This document shows, piece after piece, positions 44,918-54,157 of a DNA stretch of 64,000 nt. Both the position numbers and the translations under genes were made by a program. The notes under the pieces were generated by a model, which saw only the letters and a program-made list of their open reading frames with translations, ran no database searches and was not told where the DNA came from. The stretch spans positions 52,465-116,464 of the forward strand of contig NZ_BPQG01000053.1 of assembly GCF_022179125.1 (NCBI RefSeq), read 5' to 3'. Each line of letters begins with the position of its first letter. The stretch's first letter is position 1. This stretch comes from Methylobacterium cerastii (lineage in GTDB: Bacteria; Pseudomonadota; Alphaproteobacteria; Rhizobiales; Beijerinckiaceae).

Positions 44918-46378
44918 ATGCCGCCAGCCCGATCCGCGCCGCCGACCGAATTGCGATCCGGCGCGTCGCGTCGAGCGCTCTTTCTGGGAAGTGCCGCGTT
45001 CCTTCTGCTTCCCCGGTCCGTTCGGGCGCAGGGCAAGCCTGCCCCCGCCGCGCCGGCGCCCGCCCCGCCGTTGCCGGAACCCCGCGTGCTGACGGCGGCG
45101 CCCGGCAAGACGCGCTTCAAGCCGGAACCCGCCCCCGAGACCCCGATCTGGTCGTTCGACGGCACGTCGGCGCCCCCGGCCCTGCGCGTGAAGCTCGGCG
45201 AGGCCGTTCGCGTGCGCGTCGAGAACAAGACCGACAAGCCGCTCTCCCTGCACTGGCATGGGGTGCGCAACAAGAATTCCATGGACGGCGTCGGCGGGGT
45301 GACGCAGACGCCGATCGCGCCCGGCGCCGACTTCACCTACGATTTCGTGCCGCCGGACGCCGGCACCTTCCTGGTCCGCCCGCTGGTGGTCGGCGGATCG
45401 AGCGAGCCGTCCGGGCGGGGCCTCGCCGGCTTCCTCGTGGTGGAGGAGAAGGCGCCGCCCGCCGTCGAGGCCGACGTGTCGCTGCTGATGCAGGACTGGC
45501 GCCTGCAGGACGACGGCACGCTGCTGCCCTTCGGCCAAACCGCGTTCGCGGCGAGCAACGGGCGGCTCGGCAACCTCGTGACCATCAACGGCGCCAACGT
45601 GCCGGCGACCTTCGAGGCGCGGCCGGGCAGCCGCATCCGGGTGCGGCTCGGCAACGCCTGCAACGCGCGGGCGACCCGCATCCGCTTCGAGGGCCTGAAG
45701 GTCTACGTCGCGGCCGTCGACGGCCAGCCGACCGACACCTTCGAGCCCCTGCGCGCGACGCTGCCGTTCCCGCCCGGCACCCGCTACGACCTGCTGATCG
45801 ACCTGCCGGCCGAGGCCGACGCCAAGGGCGCCATCACCGCGCTCGTCGGCCAGGGCCTGCAGCTCGCCACCGTCGTCACCAAGGGTGCGCCGGTCACCGA
45901 GAAGCGACCGCCGATCGGGCCGATCGGCGAGAACCCTCTGCTGCCGCGCGAGGTCAAGCTCCAGAACGCGTTGCGGCGCGACGTGGTGATCACCGGGGGC
46001 GCCACCCTTCAGAAGGACAAGCCGGAGGCCGAGCCGGTCTATTCTGGCGACGCCAAGCGGATCTGGTCGGTCAACGGCACCAGCGCGACCGCGGGCCTCG
46101 CGCCGATCTTCACGGTGAAGCGCGGCCAGGTGGTGGTGCTGGCGTTGCGAAACGAGACCGCCTTCCCGCAGGCGCTGCACCTGCATGGCCACGTCTTCCG
46201 CCTGCTCCACCCCCTCGACGACGGCTGGGAGCCCTACTGGCTCGACACCTTCCAGCTGCTCGAAGGCCGCACCGCGCGCATCGCCTTCCAGGCCGACAAC
46301 CCTGGCCGCTGGTTGATCAGCGCGACGGTGCTGGAGCGGTTCGACACAGGGCTGTGGACCTGCTTCGAGGTGACGTGA
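44918..46378 (+). CDS. Multicopper-oxidase-fold protein with most copper ligands missing
   Basis: 486 residues. Tat signal ASRRALFLGSAAFLLLP (about 16-32) exports it folded. Cupredoxin domains are recognisable: first motif LHWHGVRN (H112, H114) and a third-domain motif ALHLHGHVFRLL. The second motif, normally with HSH, reads GTFLVRPLVVG, and the C-terminal HCHxxxH that supplies type 1 and trinuclear copper reads LISATVLERFDTGLW. It therefore resembles copper-free FtsP/SufI more than laccase. RBS GAGG before the ATG. Confidence 0.8.
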   Translation: MPPARSAPPTELRSGASRRALFLGSAAFLLLPRSVRAQGKPAPAAPAPAPPLPEPRVLTAAPGKTRFKPEPAPETPIWSFDGTSAPPALRVKLGEAVRVRVENKTDKPLSLHWHGVRNKNSMDGVGGVTQTPIAPGADFTYDFVPPDAGTFLVRPLVVGGSSEPSGRGLAGFLVVEEKAPPAVEADVSLLMQDWRLQDDGTLLPFGQTAFAASNGRLGNLVTINGANVPATFEARPGSRIRVRLGNACNARATRIRFEGLKVYVAAVDGQPTDTFEPLRATLPFPPGTRYDLLIDLPAEADAKGAITALVGQGLQLATVVTKGAPVTEKRPPIGPIGENPLLPREVKLQNALRRDVVITGGATLQKDKPEAEPVYSGDAKRIWSVNGTSATAGLAPIFTVKRGQVVVLALRNETAFPQALHLHGHVFRLLHPLDDGWEPYWLDTFQLLEGRTARIAFQADNPGRWLISATVLERFDTGLWTCFEVT

Positions 46379-46423
46379 GGGACGCGTTCCTACCTCCTCC
46401 TGCGGGAGGGAAAGAGACCGTCG

Positions 46424-47932
46424 TCAGCCTCTGAGCCGTTCCAAAACATCCGCCAGCACCGCGGGCATCAGTTCCGGAATGTCCTCGGCGATCAGCCCGG
46501 GGCCGTGGCGCAGGCCGGCGTCGCCGTGGAGCCAGGCCGCGGCGCAGGCGGCCTCGAACGGTGGCATGCCCTGCGCCAGGAGGCCGGCGATCAGGCCGGC
46601 GAGCACGTCGCCGGAGCCCGCGGTGCCGAGCCAGGGCGTGGCATGCTCGTTGATCGCGGCGCGGCCGTCGGGGGCGGCCACCACCGTGTCGGGGCCCTTG
46701 AACACCACCACGGCGCCGGATTGCGCGGCGGCGCGGCGGGCCTGCTCCAGCTTGCCGACTTCGGCGACGGCGTCGGTGTCTGCGAACAGCTTGGCGAACT
46801 CGCCCGCATGCGGCGTCAACACCGCCTTCGCGTCGCCGTCGGCGATGTGGGCCGCGAGGAGGGCCGCCTGCTTGGAAAAGCTCGTCAGCGCGTCGGCGTC
46901 GAGCACGAGGCCGCGGCCGGCGGCGGCCGCCACCGCGACGAGGTCGCGGGTCGCCTCGCCGACGCCGAGGCCGGGACCGGCCAGGATCGCGTTGATGCGC
47001 TCGTCGGTGAGCAGGTCGTCGAGGTCGTCGGCGGAGTCGCAACCGCGCAGCATGATCGCGGTGAGGTGGGCGGCGTTCTCGGCCAGCGCCCGCTCCGGCG
47101 AGGCGACCGTGACGAGCCCGGCCCCGATCCGCAGCGCGCCGCGGGCGGCAAGGCGCGCCGCGCCGGTGCGGGTGGCAGGACCCGACAGCACGAGGGCGTG
47201 GCCGCGGGTGTACTTGTGGCTCGCCTCGGTGAGTCGTGGGAAGAACGCATTCCAGAGTGCAGGACCGTTGCGGAAGGCGGGCGAGTCCAGCGCGAGCCCG
47301 GCCGCGAACGCCGCCGGGCCGGTGCCGATGTCGGCGACGTGCACGCATCCGCAAAGGCCACGGCCGGGCTGTAGCAGGTGGCCGGGCTTCTCCGCGACGA
47401 AGGTCACGGTTTCGACGGCGGGAAGCGCGAAGCCCCGCACCATGCCGGTGTCGCCGTCGATCCCGCTCGGCACGTCGACCGCAAGCACCGGCCGCCCGGA
47501 ATCCCGGACCCCTTCGAGGGCGAGGCGGGCGGGCCCGTCGAGGTCGCGCGACAGGCCGGCGCCGAACAGCGCGTCGATCACGAGGTCGGCCCGCGTCGGG
47601 TCAGCTTCGGCGAGGCCGAGCACCGCCCCGGCCCACTCCACGGCGGCGAGCGCCGCATCGCCGGACAGGGCCTCGCGCGGGCCGAGGAGGGCGAGGTCGA
47701 CGCCGTACCCGGCTTCAGCGAGGAGGCGCGCGGCGACGAACCCGTCACCGCCGTTGTTGCCGGGTCCGCACAGGACGAGCACGCGTCCGCCCATGGGAAG
47801 GTGTGTGCGGGCGCGCTCGGCCACCGCGGCGCCGGCCGCACGCATCAGCGCGATGCCCGGGGTGCCGCCGGCGATGGCCGCCGCGTCCACGGCCGCCATC
47901 GCCGCGACCGTCATCAGCCGTGCCCCATCCAT
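46424..47932 (-). CDS. nnrD: Bifunctional NAD(P)HX epimerase/dehydratase
   Basis: 502 residues. N-terminal YjeF epimerase domain (about 1-215: LCGPGNNGGDGFVAARLL, VLAVDVPSGIDGDTG) and C-terminal carbohydrate-kinase-like dehydratase domain (about 235-500: LTPHAGEFAKL, VVFKGPDTVVA, LGTAGSGDVLAGLIAGLLAQG). Repairs hydrated NADH and NADPH. Start at the ATG 47932 with GGGGA upstream; a second ATG six codons later is possible. Divergent from glnB. Confidence 0.93.
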   Translation of the reverse strand: MDGARLMTVAAMAAVDAAAIAGGTPGIALMRAAGAAVAERARTHLPMGGRVLVLCGPGNNGGDGFVAARLLAEAGYGVDLALLGPREALSGDAALAAVEWAGAVLGLAEADPTRADLVIDALFGAGLSRDLDGPARLALEGVRDSGRPVLAVDVPSGIDGDTGMVRGFALPAVETVTFVAEKPGHLLQPGRGLCGCVHVADIGTGPAAFAAGLALDSPAFRNGPALWNAFFPRLTEASHKYTRGHALVLSGPATRTGAARLAARGALRIGAGLVTVASPERALAENAAHLTAIMLRGCDSADDLDDLLTDERINAILAGPGLGVGEATRDLVAVAAAAGRGLVLDADALTSFSKQAALLAAHIADGDAKAVLTPHAGEFAKLFADTDAVAEVGKLEQARRAAAQSGAVVVFKGPDTVVAAPDGRAAINEHATPWLGTAGSGDVLAGLIAGLLAQGMPPFEAACAAAWLHGDAGLRHGPGLIAEDIPELMPAVLADVLERLRG

Positions 47933-48015
47933 CGTATCGATCCCCAAAAGTTCGAACGTTTGCTGCCCGCGCGCCACCCAGACACTGCTCAAACAATCGG
48001 CCGCCAGTCGAAAAA

Positions 48016-48032
48016 TGCACAAACGATTTGCA
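48016..48032 (+). promoter_or_regulatory. Possible NtrC-type binding site upstream of glnB
   Basis: TGCACAAACGATTTGCA has the 17-base layout TGCAC-N7-TGCA of NtrC sites; the right half is imperfect. It is about 70 bases ahead of the candidate -24 element. Confidence 0.4.
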
Positions 48033-48075
48033 GTTCATGCAAGTCGAAGAGGCAGTTTCGACCGATGCCGGTTGA

Positions 48076-48486
<411 letters not shown>

Positions 48487-48507
48487 CGGCGGCCCCGGCG
48501 AGCGAGC

Positions 48508-49446
48508 GTGAGCCTCGCCCCGCACCTGCGCAGCGTGGTCGAGGAGATCGCCTACGAGATGCGGCAGCGCTCTGACCGGGGCACGGTCGCGCGCTACATC
48601 CCCGAGCTCGCCCGCGTCGACCCGCAGGGCTTCGGCCTGGTGGTGATCGATGCCGACGGCACCATCGCGGCGGCCGGCGACAGCGAGACGCCGTTCTCGA
48701 TCCAGAGCGTGTCGAAGGTCTTCACCCTGACGCTGGCGCTCGGCATGGTCGGCGACGCCCTGTGGAAGCGGGTCGGGCGCGAGCCATCCGGCAGCCCGTT
48801 CAACTCCATCGTCCAGCTCGAACGCGAGCAGGGTGTGCCCCGCAACCCCTTCATCAACGCCGGCGCCATCGCGGTGACCGACGTGATCCTCTCCGGCCAC
48901 CAGCCGCGCGAAGCCCTGGGCGAAATCCTGCGCTTCATGCAGGCGCTTGCCAACGACCCGACCATCGCCATCGACGAGGCGGTGGCGGCCTCCGAGAAGC
49001 GCACCGGCTTCCGAAACGTGGCGCTCGCCAACTACATGAAGTCGTTCGGCGTGGTCGAGAACCCGGTCGACTACACCCTCGGCGTCTACTTCCATCACTG
49101 CGCGATCAGCATGTCGTGCCGGCAGCTCGCCACCGCCGGGCGGTTCCTCGCCCATTCCGGGCGGAACCCCGCCACCGGCCTGTCCGTGATCCCACCGGAG
49201 CGCGCCCGCCGCATCAACGCGGTGATGCTGACCTGCGGCCACTACGATGGCTCGGGCGAGTTCGCCTACCGGGTCGGCCTGCCGGGCAAGAGCGGCGTCG
49301 GCGGCGGCATCCTGGCGATCGCCCCGGGGCGCGCCTCGATCGCGGTCTGGTCGCCGGGCCTCGATGAATCCGGCAACTCCCATCTCGGCCGCATCGCCCT
49401 GGAGAGCCTGACCAAGCGCATGGGCTGGTCGATCTTCGGAGCCTGA
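48508..49446 (+). CDS. glsA: Glutaminase
   Basis: 312 residues from a GTG. Hydrolyses glutamine to glutamate and ammonia. Beta-lactamase-like fold with the Ser-x-x-Lys pair in [23 protein letters not shown], and [14 protein letters not shown]. It follows glnB by 21 bases, so it is probably co-transcribed with the sensor of glutamine status. Confidence 0.93.
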   Translation: MSLAPHLRSVVEEIAYEMRQRSDRGTVARYIPELARVDPQGFGLVVIDADGTIAAAGDSETPFSIQSVSKVFTLTLALGMVGDALWKRVGREPSGSPFNSIVQLEREQGVPRNPFINAGAIAVTDVILSGHQPREALGEILRFMQALANDPTIAIDEAVAASEKRTGFRNVALANYMKSFGVVENPVDYTLGVYFHHCAISMSCRQLATAGRFLAHSGRNPATGLSVIPPERARRINAVMLTCGHYDGSGEFAYRVGLPGKSGVGGGILAIAPGRASIAVWSPGLDESGNSHLGRIALESLTKRMGWSIFGA

Positions 49447-49449
49447 TCC

Positions 49450-49485
49450 CCTTCCTTCCCCCCCTTTGAGGGAGAGGGTGGGAAG
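49450..49485 (+). terminator. C-run/G-run hairpin after glsA
   Basis: CCTTCCTTCCCCCC faces GGGAGAGGGTGGGAAGG, directly after the glsA stop, followed by an A-rich tract. Same hairpin family as others in the window. Confidence 0.5.
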
Positions 49486-49503
49486 GACAAGAAACAAAAA
49501 AAC

Positions 49504-49527
49504 GGCGCGGACCCGAAGGTCCGCGCC
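49504..49527 (-). terminator. Intrinsic terminator of glnII
   Basis: Perfect 10-bp stem GGCGCGGACC/GGTCCGCGCC, loop of four; on the - strand it is followed by GTTTTTTTG. 30 bases past the glnII stop. Confidence 0.92.
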
Positions 49528-49557
49528 GCTGACGATCCGAAATCCTCGCGATGCCGA

Positions 49558-50577
49558 TCAGGTGGTCGGAACCGACTCGACCGTCTTCAGGATCTGCGAG
49601 GCGATCTGGTAGGGGTCCCCCTGGCTGTTGGGGCGGCGGTCTTCCAGGTAACCCTTGTAGTCGTTGTTCACGAAGGAGTGCGGCACGCGGATCGAGGCGC
49701 CGCGGTCGGCCACGCCGTAGGAGAACTTGTTCCAGGGCGCCGTCTCATGCTTGCCGGTGAGGCGCAGGTGGTTGTCGGGACCGTAGACCGCGATGTGATC
49801 CTCGATCGCGCCGCCGAACGCCGCCATCAGCTTCTCGAAGTAGTCCTTGCCGCCGGTCTCCCGGAGGTAGGTGGTCGAGAAGTTGGCGTGCATGCCCGAG
49901 CCGTTCCAGTCGGTGTCGCCGAGCGGCTTGCAATGGTACTCGACGTCGATGCCGTAGGTCTCGCACAGGCGCTCGAGCAGGTAGCGGGCGACCCACATCT
50001 CGTCGGCGGCCTTCTTCGAGCCCTTCCCGAAAATCTGGAACTCCCACTGGCCCTTGGCCACCTCGGCGTTGATGCCCTCGTGGTTGATGCCGGCATCGAG
50101 GCAGAGGTCGAGATGCTCGTCGACGATCTTGCGCGCGACGTCGCCGACCGCCGAATAGCCGGCGCCGCAATAGTACGGGCCCTGGGGCGCCGGGTAGCCG
50201 GCGGCGGGGAAGCCGAGCGGGCGGCCGTCCTTGTAGAAGAAGTATTCCTGCTCGAAGCCGAACCAGGCGCCCGGGTCGTCGTGGATGGTGGCGCGCTTGT
50301 TCGACGGGTGCGGGGTCTTGCCGTCCGGCATCATCACTTCGCACATCACCAGCACGCCGTTCTTGCGCGTGGAATCGGGGAAGTGGCGCACGGGCTTGAG
50401 CATGCAGTCGGACGAGCCGCCCTCAGCCTGCATGGTCGACGAGCCATCGAAGCCCCAGAGCGGAAGCTGCTCGAGGGTCGGGAAGCCGTCGAAGTCCTTG
50501 ACCTGGGTCTTGCCGCGAAGGTTCGGGACCGGCGTGTACCCGTCGAGCCACAAATACTCGAGTTTGTATTTCGTCAT
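49558..50577 (-). CDS. glnII: Glutamine synthetase type II
   Basis: 339 residues, the short eukaryote-like enzyme. KYKLEYLWLDGYTPVPNLRGKT start, WGFDGSSTMQA, FGFEQEYFFY (metal glutamates), NGSGMHANFST and LTGKHETA match GSII. It lacks the adenylylation loop of GSI. In rhizobia it is expressed under nitrogen limitation from a sigma-54 promoter, and such an element is present about 95 bases upstream. Divergent from glnA. Confidence 0.95.
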   Translation of the reverse strand: MTKYKLEYLWLDGYTPVPNLRGKTQVKDFDGFPTLEQLPLWGFDGSSTMQAEGGSSDCMLKPVRHFPDSTRKNGVLVMCEVMMPDGKTPHPSNKRATIHDDPGAWFGFEQEYFFYKDGRPLGFPAAGYPAPQGPYYCGAGYSAVGDVARKIVDEHLDLCLDAGINHEGINAEVAKGQWEFQIFGKGSKKAADEMWVARYLLERLCETYGIDVEYHCKPLGDTDWNGSGMHANFSTTYLRETGGKDYFEKLMAAFGGAIEDHIAVYGPDNHLRLTGKHETAPWNKFSYGVADRGASIRVPHSFVNNDYKGYLEDRRPNSQGDPYQIASQILKTVESVPTT

Positions 50578-50669
50578 TCCGAGTCTCTCGTCCGTTTAAC
50601 GATGCGAAGTCCGGGGAAACGCAGCCGCTCCGTGGCCTCCGACGACCGAGACCCCGCTAGCAGGGACCG

Positions 50670-50685
50670 TGCCAGCGAAATGCCA
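50670..50685 (-). promoter_or_regulatory. Sigma-54-like promoter of glnII
   Basis: On the - strand TGGCATTTCGCTGGCA: TGGCA at -24, GGCA at -12 with canonical spacing, one mismatch in the -12 T pair. The rest of the 367-base gap 50578-50944 holds no gene. Confidence 0.6.
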
Positions 50686-50944
50686 CTTCACCGCCGGTTC
50701 CCGCTCACGCGCTACCCTGGCGATCAACTCCGTGTGAACATCCCTTTCCAGGGGAACCGAACCGCTCGGTCCGATGACGCACGAGGCGCTGATGGCGCCC
50801 AGTCGACCAGGAACGCGCAGGCCGGCGCGCGGAGAAGATTTCCGGTCGCTTCGGTTGGCACGGGCGCGTCCCGGGCTGTATGCAGCGCACGTCCGGCGCG
50901 CGGCTCAAGTGCGGCGGCCCACGAATCTGAGGAGGACGCCCAAG

Positions 50945-52354
50945 ATGACGACAGCGGCCGAGGTGCTGAAGACCATCCGGGACAACGACGTGAAGTACGT
51001 GGACTTCCGGTTCACGGACCCGCGCGGCAAGTGGCAGCACGTCACCTTCGACGTCAGCCTGATCGACGACGAGATCTTCGAGGAAGGCACGATGTTCGAC
51101 GGCTCGTCGATCGCCGGCTGGAAGGCGATCAACGAGTCCGACATGCTGCTGATGCCGGACCCCTCGACCGCCACGATGGACCCGTTCTTCTCGGCGGCGA
51201 CCATGGTCATCGTCTGCGACGTGCTCGAGCCCTCGACCGGCGCGCCCTACGCCCGCGACCCGCGCGGCACCGCCAAGCTCGCCGAGGCCTACCTCAAGTC
51301 CACCGGCATCGGCGACACGATCTACGTCGGCCCCGAAGCCGAGTTCTTCGTGTTCGACGACGTGAAGTTCGGCGCCGACCCGTACCACACCGGCTTCCAG
51401 CTCGATTCGACCGAGTTGCCGACCAACGGTTTCACCGACTACGAGGGCGGCAACCTCGGCCACCGCGTCGCCACCAAGGGCGGCTACTTCCCGGTGCCGC
51501 CGCAGGATTCGGCCCAGGACATGCGCGGCGAGATGCTGGCTGCGATGCAGGGCATGGGCGTGAAGGTGGAGAAGCACCACCACGAGGTGGCGAGCGCCCA
51601 GCACGAGCTCGGCATGAAGTTCGATACGCTGACGTTGTTGGCCGACCACATGCAGATCTACAAGTACTGCATCCACAACGTGGCGCAGAGCTTCGGCAAG
51701 ACCGCGACGTTCATGCCAAAACCCGTCTTCGGCGACAACGGCTCGGGCATGCACGTGCACCAGTCGATCTGGAAGGACGGCAAGCCGGTCTTCGCCGGCG
51801 ACAAGTACGCGGGCCTCAGCCAGGAATGCCTCTGGTACATCGGCGGCATCATCAAGCACGCGAAGGCCTTGAACGCCTTCACCAACCCGTCCACCAACTC
51901 CTACAAGCGTCTGGTGCCGGGCTACGAGGCCCCCGTGCTGCTCGCCTACTCGGCGCGCAACCGCTCGGCCTCCTGCCGCATCCCGTGGACGAAGAGCCCG
52001 AAGGCCAAGCGCGTCGAGGTCCGCTTCCCCGACCCGATGGCCAACCCCTACCTCGCCTTCTCGGCGCTGCTGATGGCGGGGCTCGACGGCATCCTCAACA
52101 AGATCGATCCGGGCGCGGCGATGGACAAGGACCTCTACGACCTGCCGCCGCGCGAGCTGAAGAAGATCCCCACCGTCTGCGGCTCCTTGCGCGAGGCGCT
52201 GCAGAACCTCGACCGCGACCGCGCCTTCCTCAAGGCCGGCGACGTCTTCACCGACGACCAGATCGATTCGTTCATCGCGCTGAAGATGGAGGAGGTCATG
52301 CGCTACGAGATGACCCCGCACCCGGTCGAGTTCACGATGTACTACTCGCTCTGA
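50945..52354 (+). CDS. glnA: Glutamine synthetase type I
   Basis: 469 residues. [39 protein letters not shown] and the adenylylation Tyr in [12 protein letters not shown] identify the dodecameric, adenylylated enzyme. Strong RBS GAGGAGG. Regulated by P-II through adenylylation. Adjacent to a divergent GSII gene, so both ammonium-assimilating forms share one intergenic region. Confidence 0.97.
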   Translation: MTTAAEVLKTIRDNDVKYVDFRFTDPRGKWQHVTFDVSLIDDEIFEEGTMFDGSSIAGWKAINESDMLLMPDPSTATMDPFFSAATMVIVCDVLEPSTGAPYARDPRGTAKLAEAYLKSTGIGDTIYVGPEAEFFVFDDVKFGADPYHTGFQLDSTELPTNGFTDYEGGNLGHRVATKGGYFPVPPQDSAQDMRGEMLAAMQGMGVKVEKHHHEVASAQHELGMKFDTLTLLADHMQIYKYCIHNVAQSFGKTATFMPKPVFGDNGSGMHVHQSIWKDGKPVFAGDKYAGLSQECLWYIGGIIKHAKALNAFTNPSTNSYKRLVPGYEAPVLLAYSARNRSASCRIPWTKSPKAKRVEVRFPDPMANPYLAFSALLMAGLDGILNKIDPGAAMDKDLYDLPPRELKKIPTVCGSLREALQNLDRDRAFLKAGDVFTDDQIDSFIALKMEEVMRYEMTPHPVEFTMYYSL

Positions 52355-52399
52355 GGCCGGGGCGGGCGCGACGCCCGCTCCCCCGACGACCCACCACCC

Positions 52400-52430
52400 A
52401 GCGCCGGAGCCTCGCCGAGGTTCCGGCGCT
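52400..52430 (+). terminator. Terminator of glnA
   Basis: AGCGCCGGA/TCCGGCGCT stem (9 bp) with an inner CCTC/GAGG stem, followed by TCGCGTTT. Confidence 0.75.
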
Positions 52431-52457
52431 TCGCGTTTGAAGGCCGCGATGACACCC

Positions 52458-52486
52458 TTGTTTTACGGATAAAATTCCTTTATAGG
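52458..52486 (+). promoter_or_regulatory. Candidate sigma-70 promoter of toxin locus 1
   Basis: TTGTTT, 17 bases, TATAGG in a local A+T-rich stretch, 30 bases before the toxin ATG. Confidence 0.45.
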
Positions 52487-52515
52487 ACTGTAGGCAGATC
52501 CGAGGGGTGCATTCC

Positions 52516-53169
52516 ATGGCGTCAGGCGCGACGGGCCTTTTGCGGGCGAGGTGGCTGATCGCCTCGTACCGCGTGGAGGTCGCCTTCCTGCGGTTGCGTC
52601 TGTCGCTGCGTGCGTATCACGCCGACCAACCCCGCGTGCCGGCCGGGAACCCGAACGGCGGCCAATGGACGGATGGCGATGCCGGCAACGGGCATGGTTC
52701 CGACGACGATGCGCGGATCGTCCATGTCTCGGATGATGCCGACCGCCGGTACACGGTCGTGCTCTCCGAAGAAGAGGCGCGCGGCGGACATACGCTTCGC
52801 GAGCATGTCGGCAAGACGGATGCGGAGATGATGGGTCGCGTCCTGGCCAGCAGAAGGACGTTCCCGGTCGTCGACTATGGCATGCGCCGAGATGGCTCGT
52901 TCGAATCCGTGGAGTCTGCGAACGATTACGTCAATCGGACCCTGGAACAGAATGCTGCGGAGGTCGATGATGTCGCATCCGGTTAAAAGAGCCGTGCATT
53001 CCTGACCTCTCGCTTCGGATACAGAACCGGGCGGGAAGCCTACACGGCGGGGCAAATCGAGCCGTATCTGCGCACGACCTACGGTGTCGGAATGTATATC
53101 GTCCACGATCCGGGCAGTTCCCGTGGGTATCGCATCCATACCGCCTATCCACGCAATGACGGAGATTGA
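52516..53169 (+). pseudogene. RNase A-like toxin 1, interrupted by an in-frame TAA
   Basis: 218 codons, exactly the length of the intact paralogue at 56500. The frame is open except for TAA at 52984-52986 (codon 157), after which it continues as FGYRTGREAYTAG, MYIVHDPGSSRGYRIHTAY and DGD. The leader has PRVPAGNPNGGQWTDG; the RNase domain begins GGHTLREHVGKTD with His97 and Arg108, and ends with the Thr-x-Tyr pair in HTAY beyond the stop. The 156-residue product lacks those last residues and should be inactive. RBS GAGGGG. Two immunity-like genes follow. Confidence 0.8.
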
Positions 53170-53170
53170 C

Positions 53171-53443
53171 ATGCAGGCGTCCCCGGAATTCCTCACCTTT
53201 GCCCGTTGGTACATCCAGGACATCGATCGCATCGCGCCGACGCTCGACGAGATGTACGATTTCGGTCTCAGAGATTTTCGTGGTGAGGAGCGCGTCCGGT
53301 TGCGGCAGTTCCTCGACCGCGCCCTCCGCGAGGCGTCGGACGCGTCGCTGGAGCGGCTGTGGAAGGAGACGGACGCCGACATCTACTTCTTCACCGCGCA
53401 GGGCCTGCGCGCGTTCCTGGCCGGCGCACGCGACCGGATCTGA
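53171..53443 (+). CDS. CdiI-like immunity protein 1
   Basis: 90 residues, all-helical by look, acidic. Pattern PEFLTFARWYIQDID, LRQFLDRAL, LERLWKETDADIYF and GLRAFLAGARDRI matches the small CDI immunity family (CdiI_2-like as I recall). Start at 53171 has GGAG six bases before it; an ATG at 53156 overlapping the toxin end is an alternative. It keeps an intact frame although its toxin is broken. Confidence 0.75.
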   Translation: MQASPEFLTFARWYIQDIDRIAPTLDEMYDFGLRDFRGEERVRLRQFLDRALREASDASLERLWKETDADIYFFTAQGLRAFLAGARDRI

Positions 53444-53486
53444 CGGATCGGGGGCGGACGCCGCAAACGGTAAGGGGGGAGACGCC

Positions 53487-53834
53487 ATGGCGAAACCGCG
53501 CCTCGAACCGACGCCCGAATTCTACCAGTTCGGCCTGGGTTTCCACCAGGACCTCGACGTGAGGGGTAAGACGGAGGACGAGATCTGGGCCATCGTGCTC
53601 GATCCGTTCACCGGCCAGGACCGGATCCGCCTGCGCGAGTTCCTCGACAGGATCACGCGCGACGACGTCTCCGACGCCGAACTGCTGCGCCTGTGGAACG
53701 CGACGCCGACCGATGACTGGTTTTCCGATGGCGGCCTGCGCATCATCCTGAAGCAGGCGCGCAACCGGCTGCTTCAGCCGCGGAGCCGGCCGTCCTGGCG
53801 CGGGCACGACCGGTCCGGTCGGCGCAGAGGCTGA
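53487..53834 (+). CDS. CdiI-like immunity protein 2, with basic C-terminal tail
   Basis: 115 residues. PEFYQFGLGFHQDLDV, RLREFLDRIT, LLRLWNATPTDDWF and GLRIILKQARNRL follow the same plan as immunity protein 1; an extra Arg-rich tail of about 22 residues (RSRPSWRGHDRSGRRRG) is added. Strong RBS GGGGGGAG. Distinct enough from copy 1 to be specific for another toxin. No toxin of its own is present. Confidence 0.7.
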   Translation: MAKPRLEPTPEFYQFGLGFHQDLDVRGKTEDEIWAIVLDPFTGQDRIRLREFLDRITRDDVSDAELLRLWNATPTDDWFSDGGLRIILKQARNRLLQPRSRPSWRGHDRSGRRRG

Positions 53835-54157
53835 CCGGGCGACGACGCCGCGCCGACGGGACGGTCGCACGCGCCACGCATCCGACGCGAAGGCGGGGCG
53901 GCTGTTGACGCAGGCGGATGCCGACATCGACCTCCCCATCGCGCAGGATCGGTTTTCGCCGACCGAGGCTTCCGTCGCCGATCGCAGTTCGCGTGCATTC
54001 CGGGCCGGCGCCGGCGGCCGACTCTGAACGTCGCCACCGATGATGGTATTTTTAACCCACGATTGCTTTTCAACCCGACGGTTCAACCGACCAACGGACG
54101 AGTCCCTTGGCTGATTATCCAATCTTTAGCATTTGTTGATGTCTATCTCCGTTGCAG
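53835..54157 (+). other. Intergenic before GGDEF-EAL gene
   Basis: 323 bases. Two A+T-rich patches (GATGGTATTTTTAACCC near 54042 and CTGATTATCCAATC near 54111) could hold the promoter of the next gene. No gene or repeat seen. Confidence 0.4.

Noticed and set aside
44918-46378. Calling this a laccase or copper oxidase
   Set aside because: Two of the four copper-binding motifs are missing.
50855-50875. TTGGCACGGGCG upstream of glnA as a sigma-54 promoter
   Set aside because: The -24 half is good but no GC follows at the -12 position.
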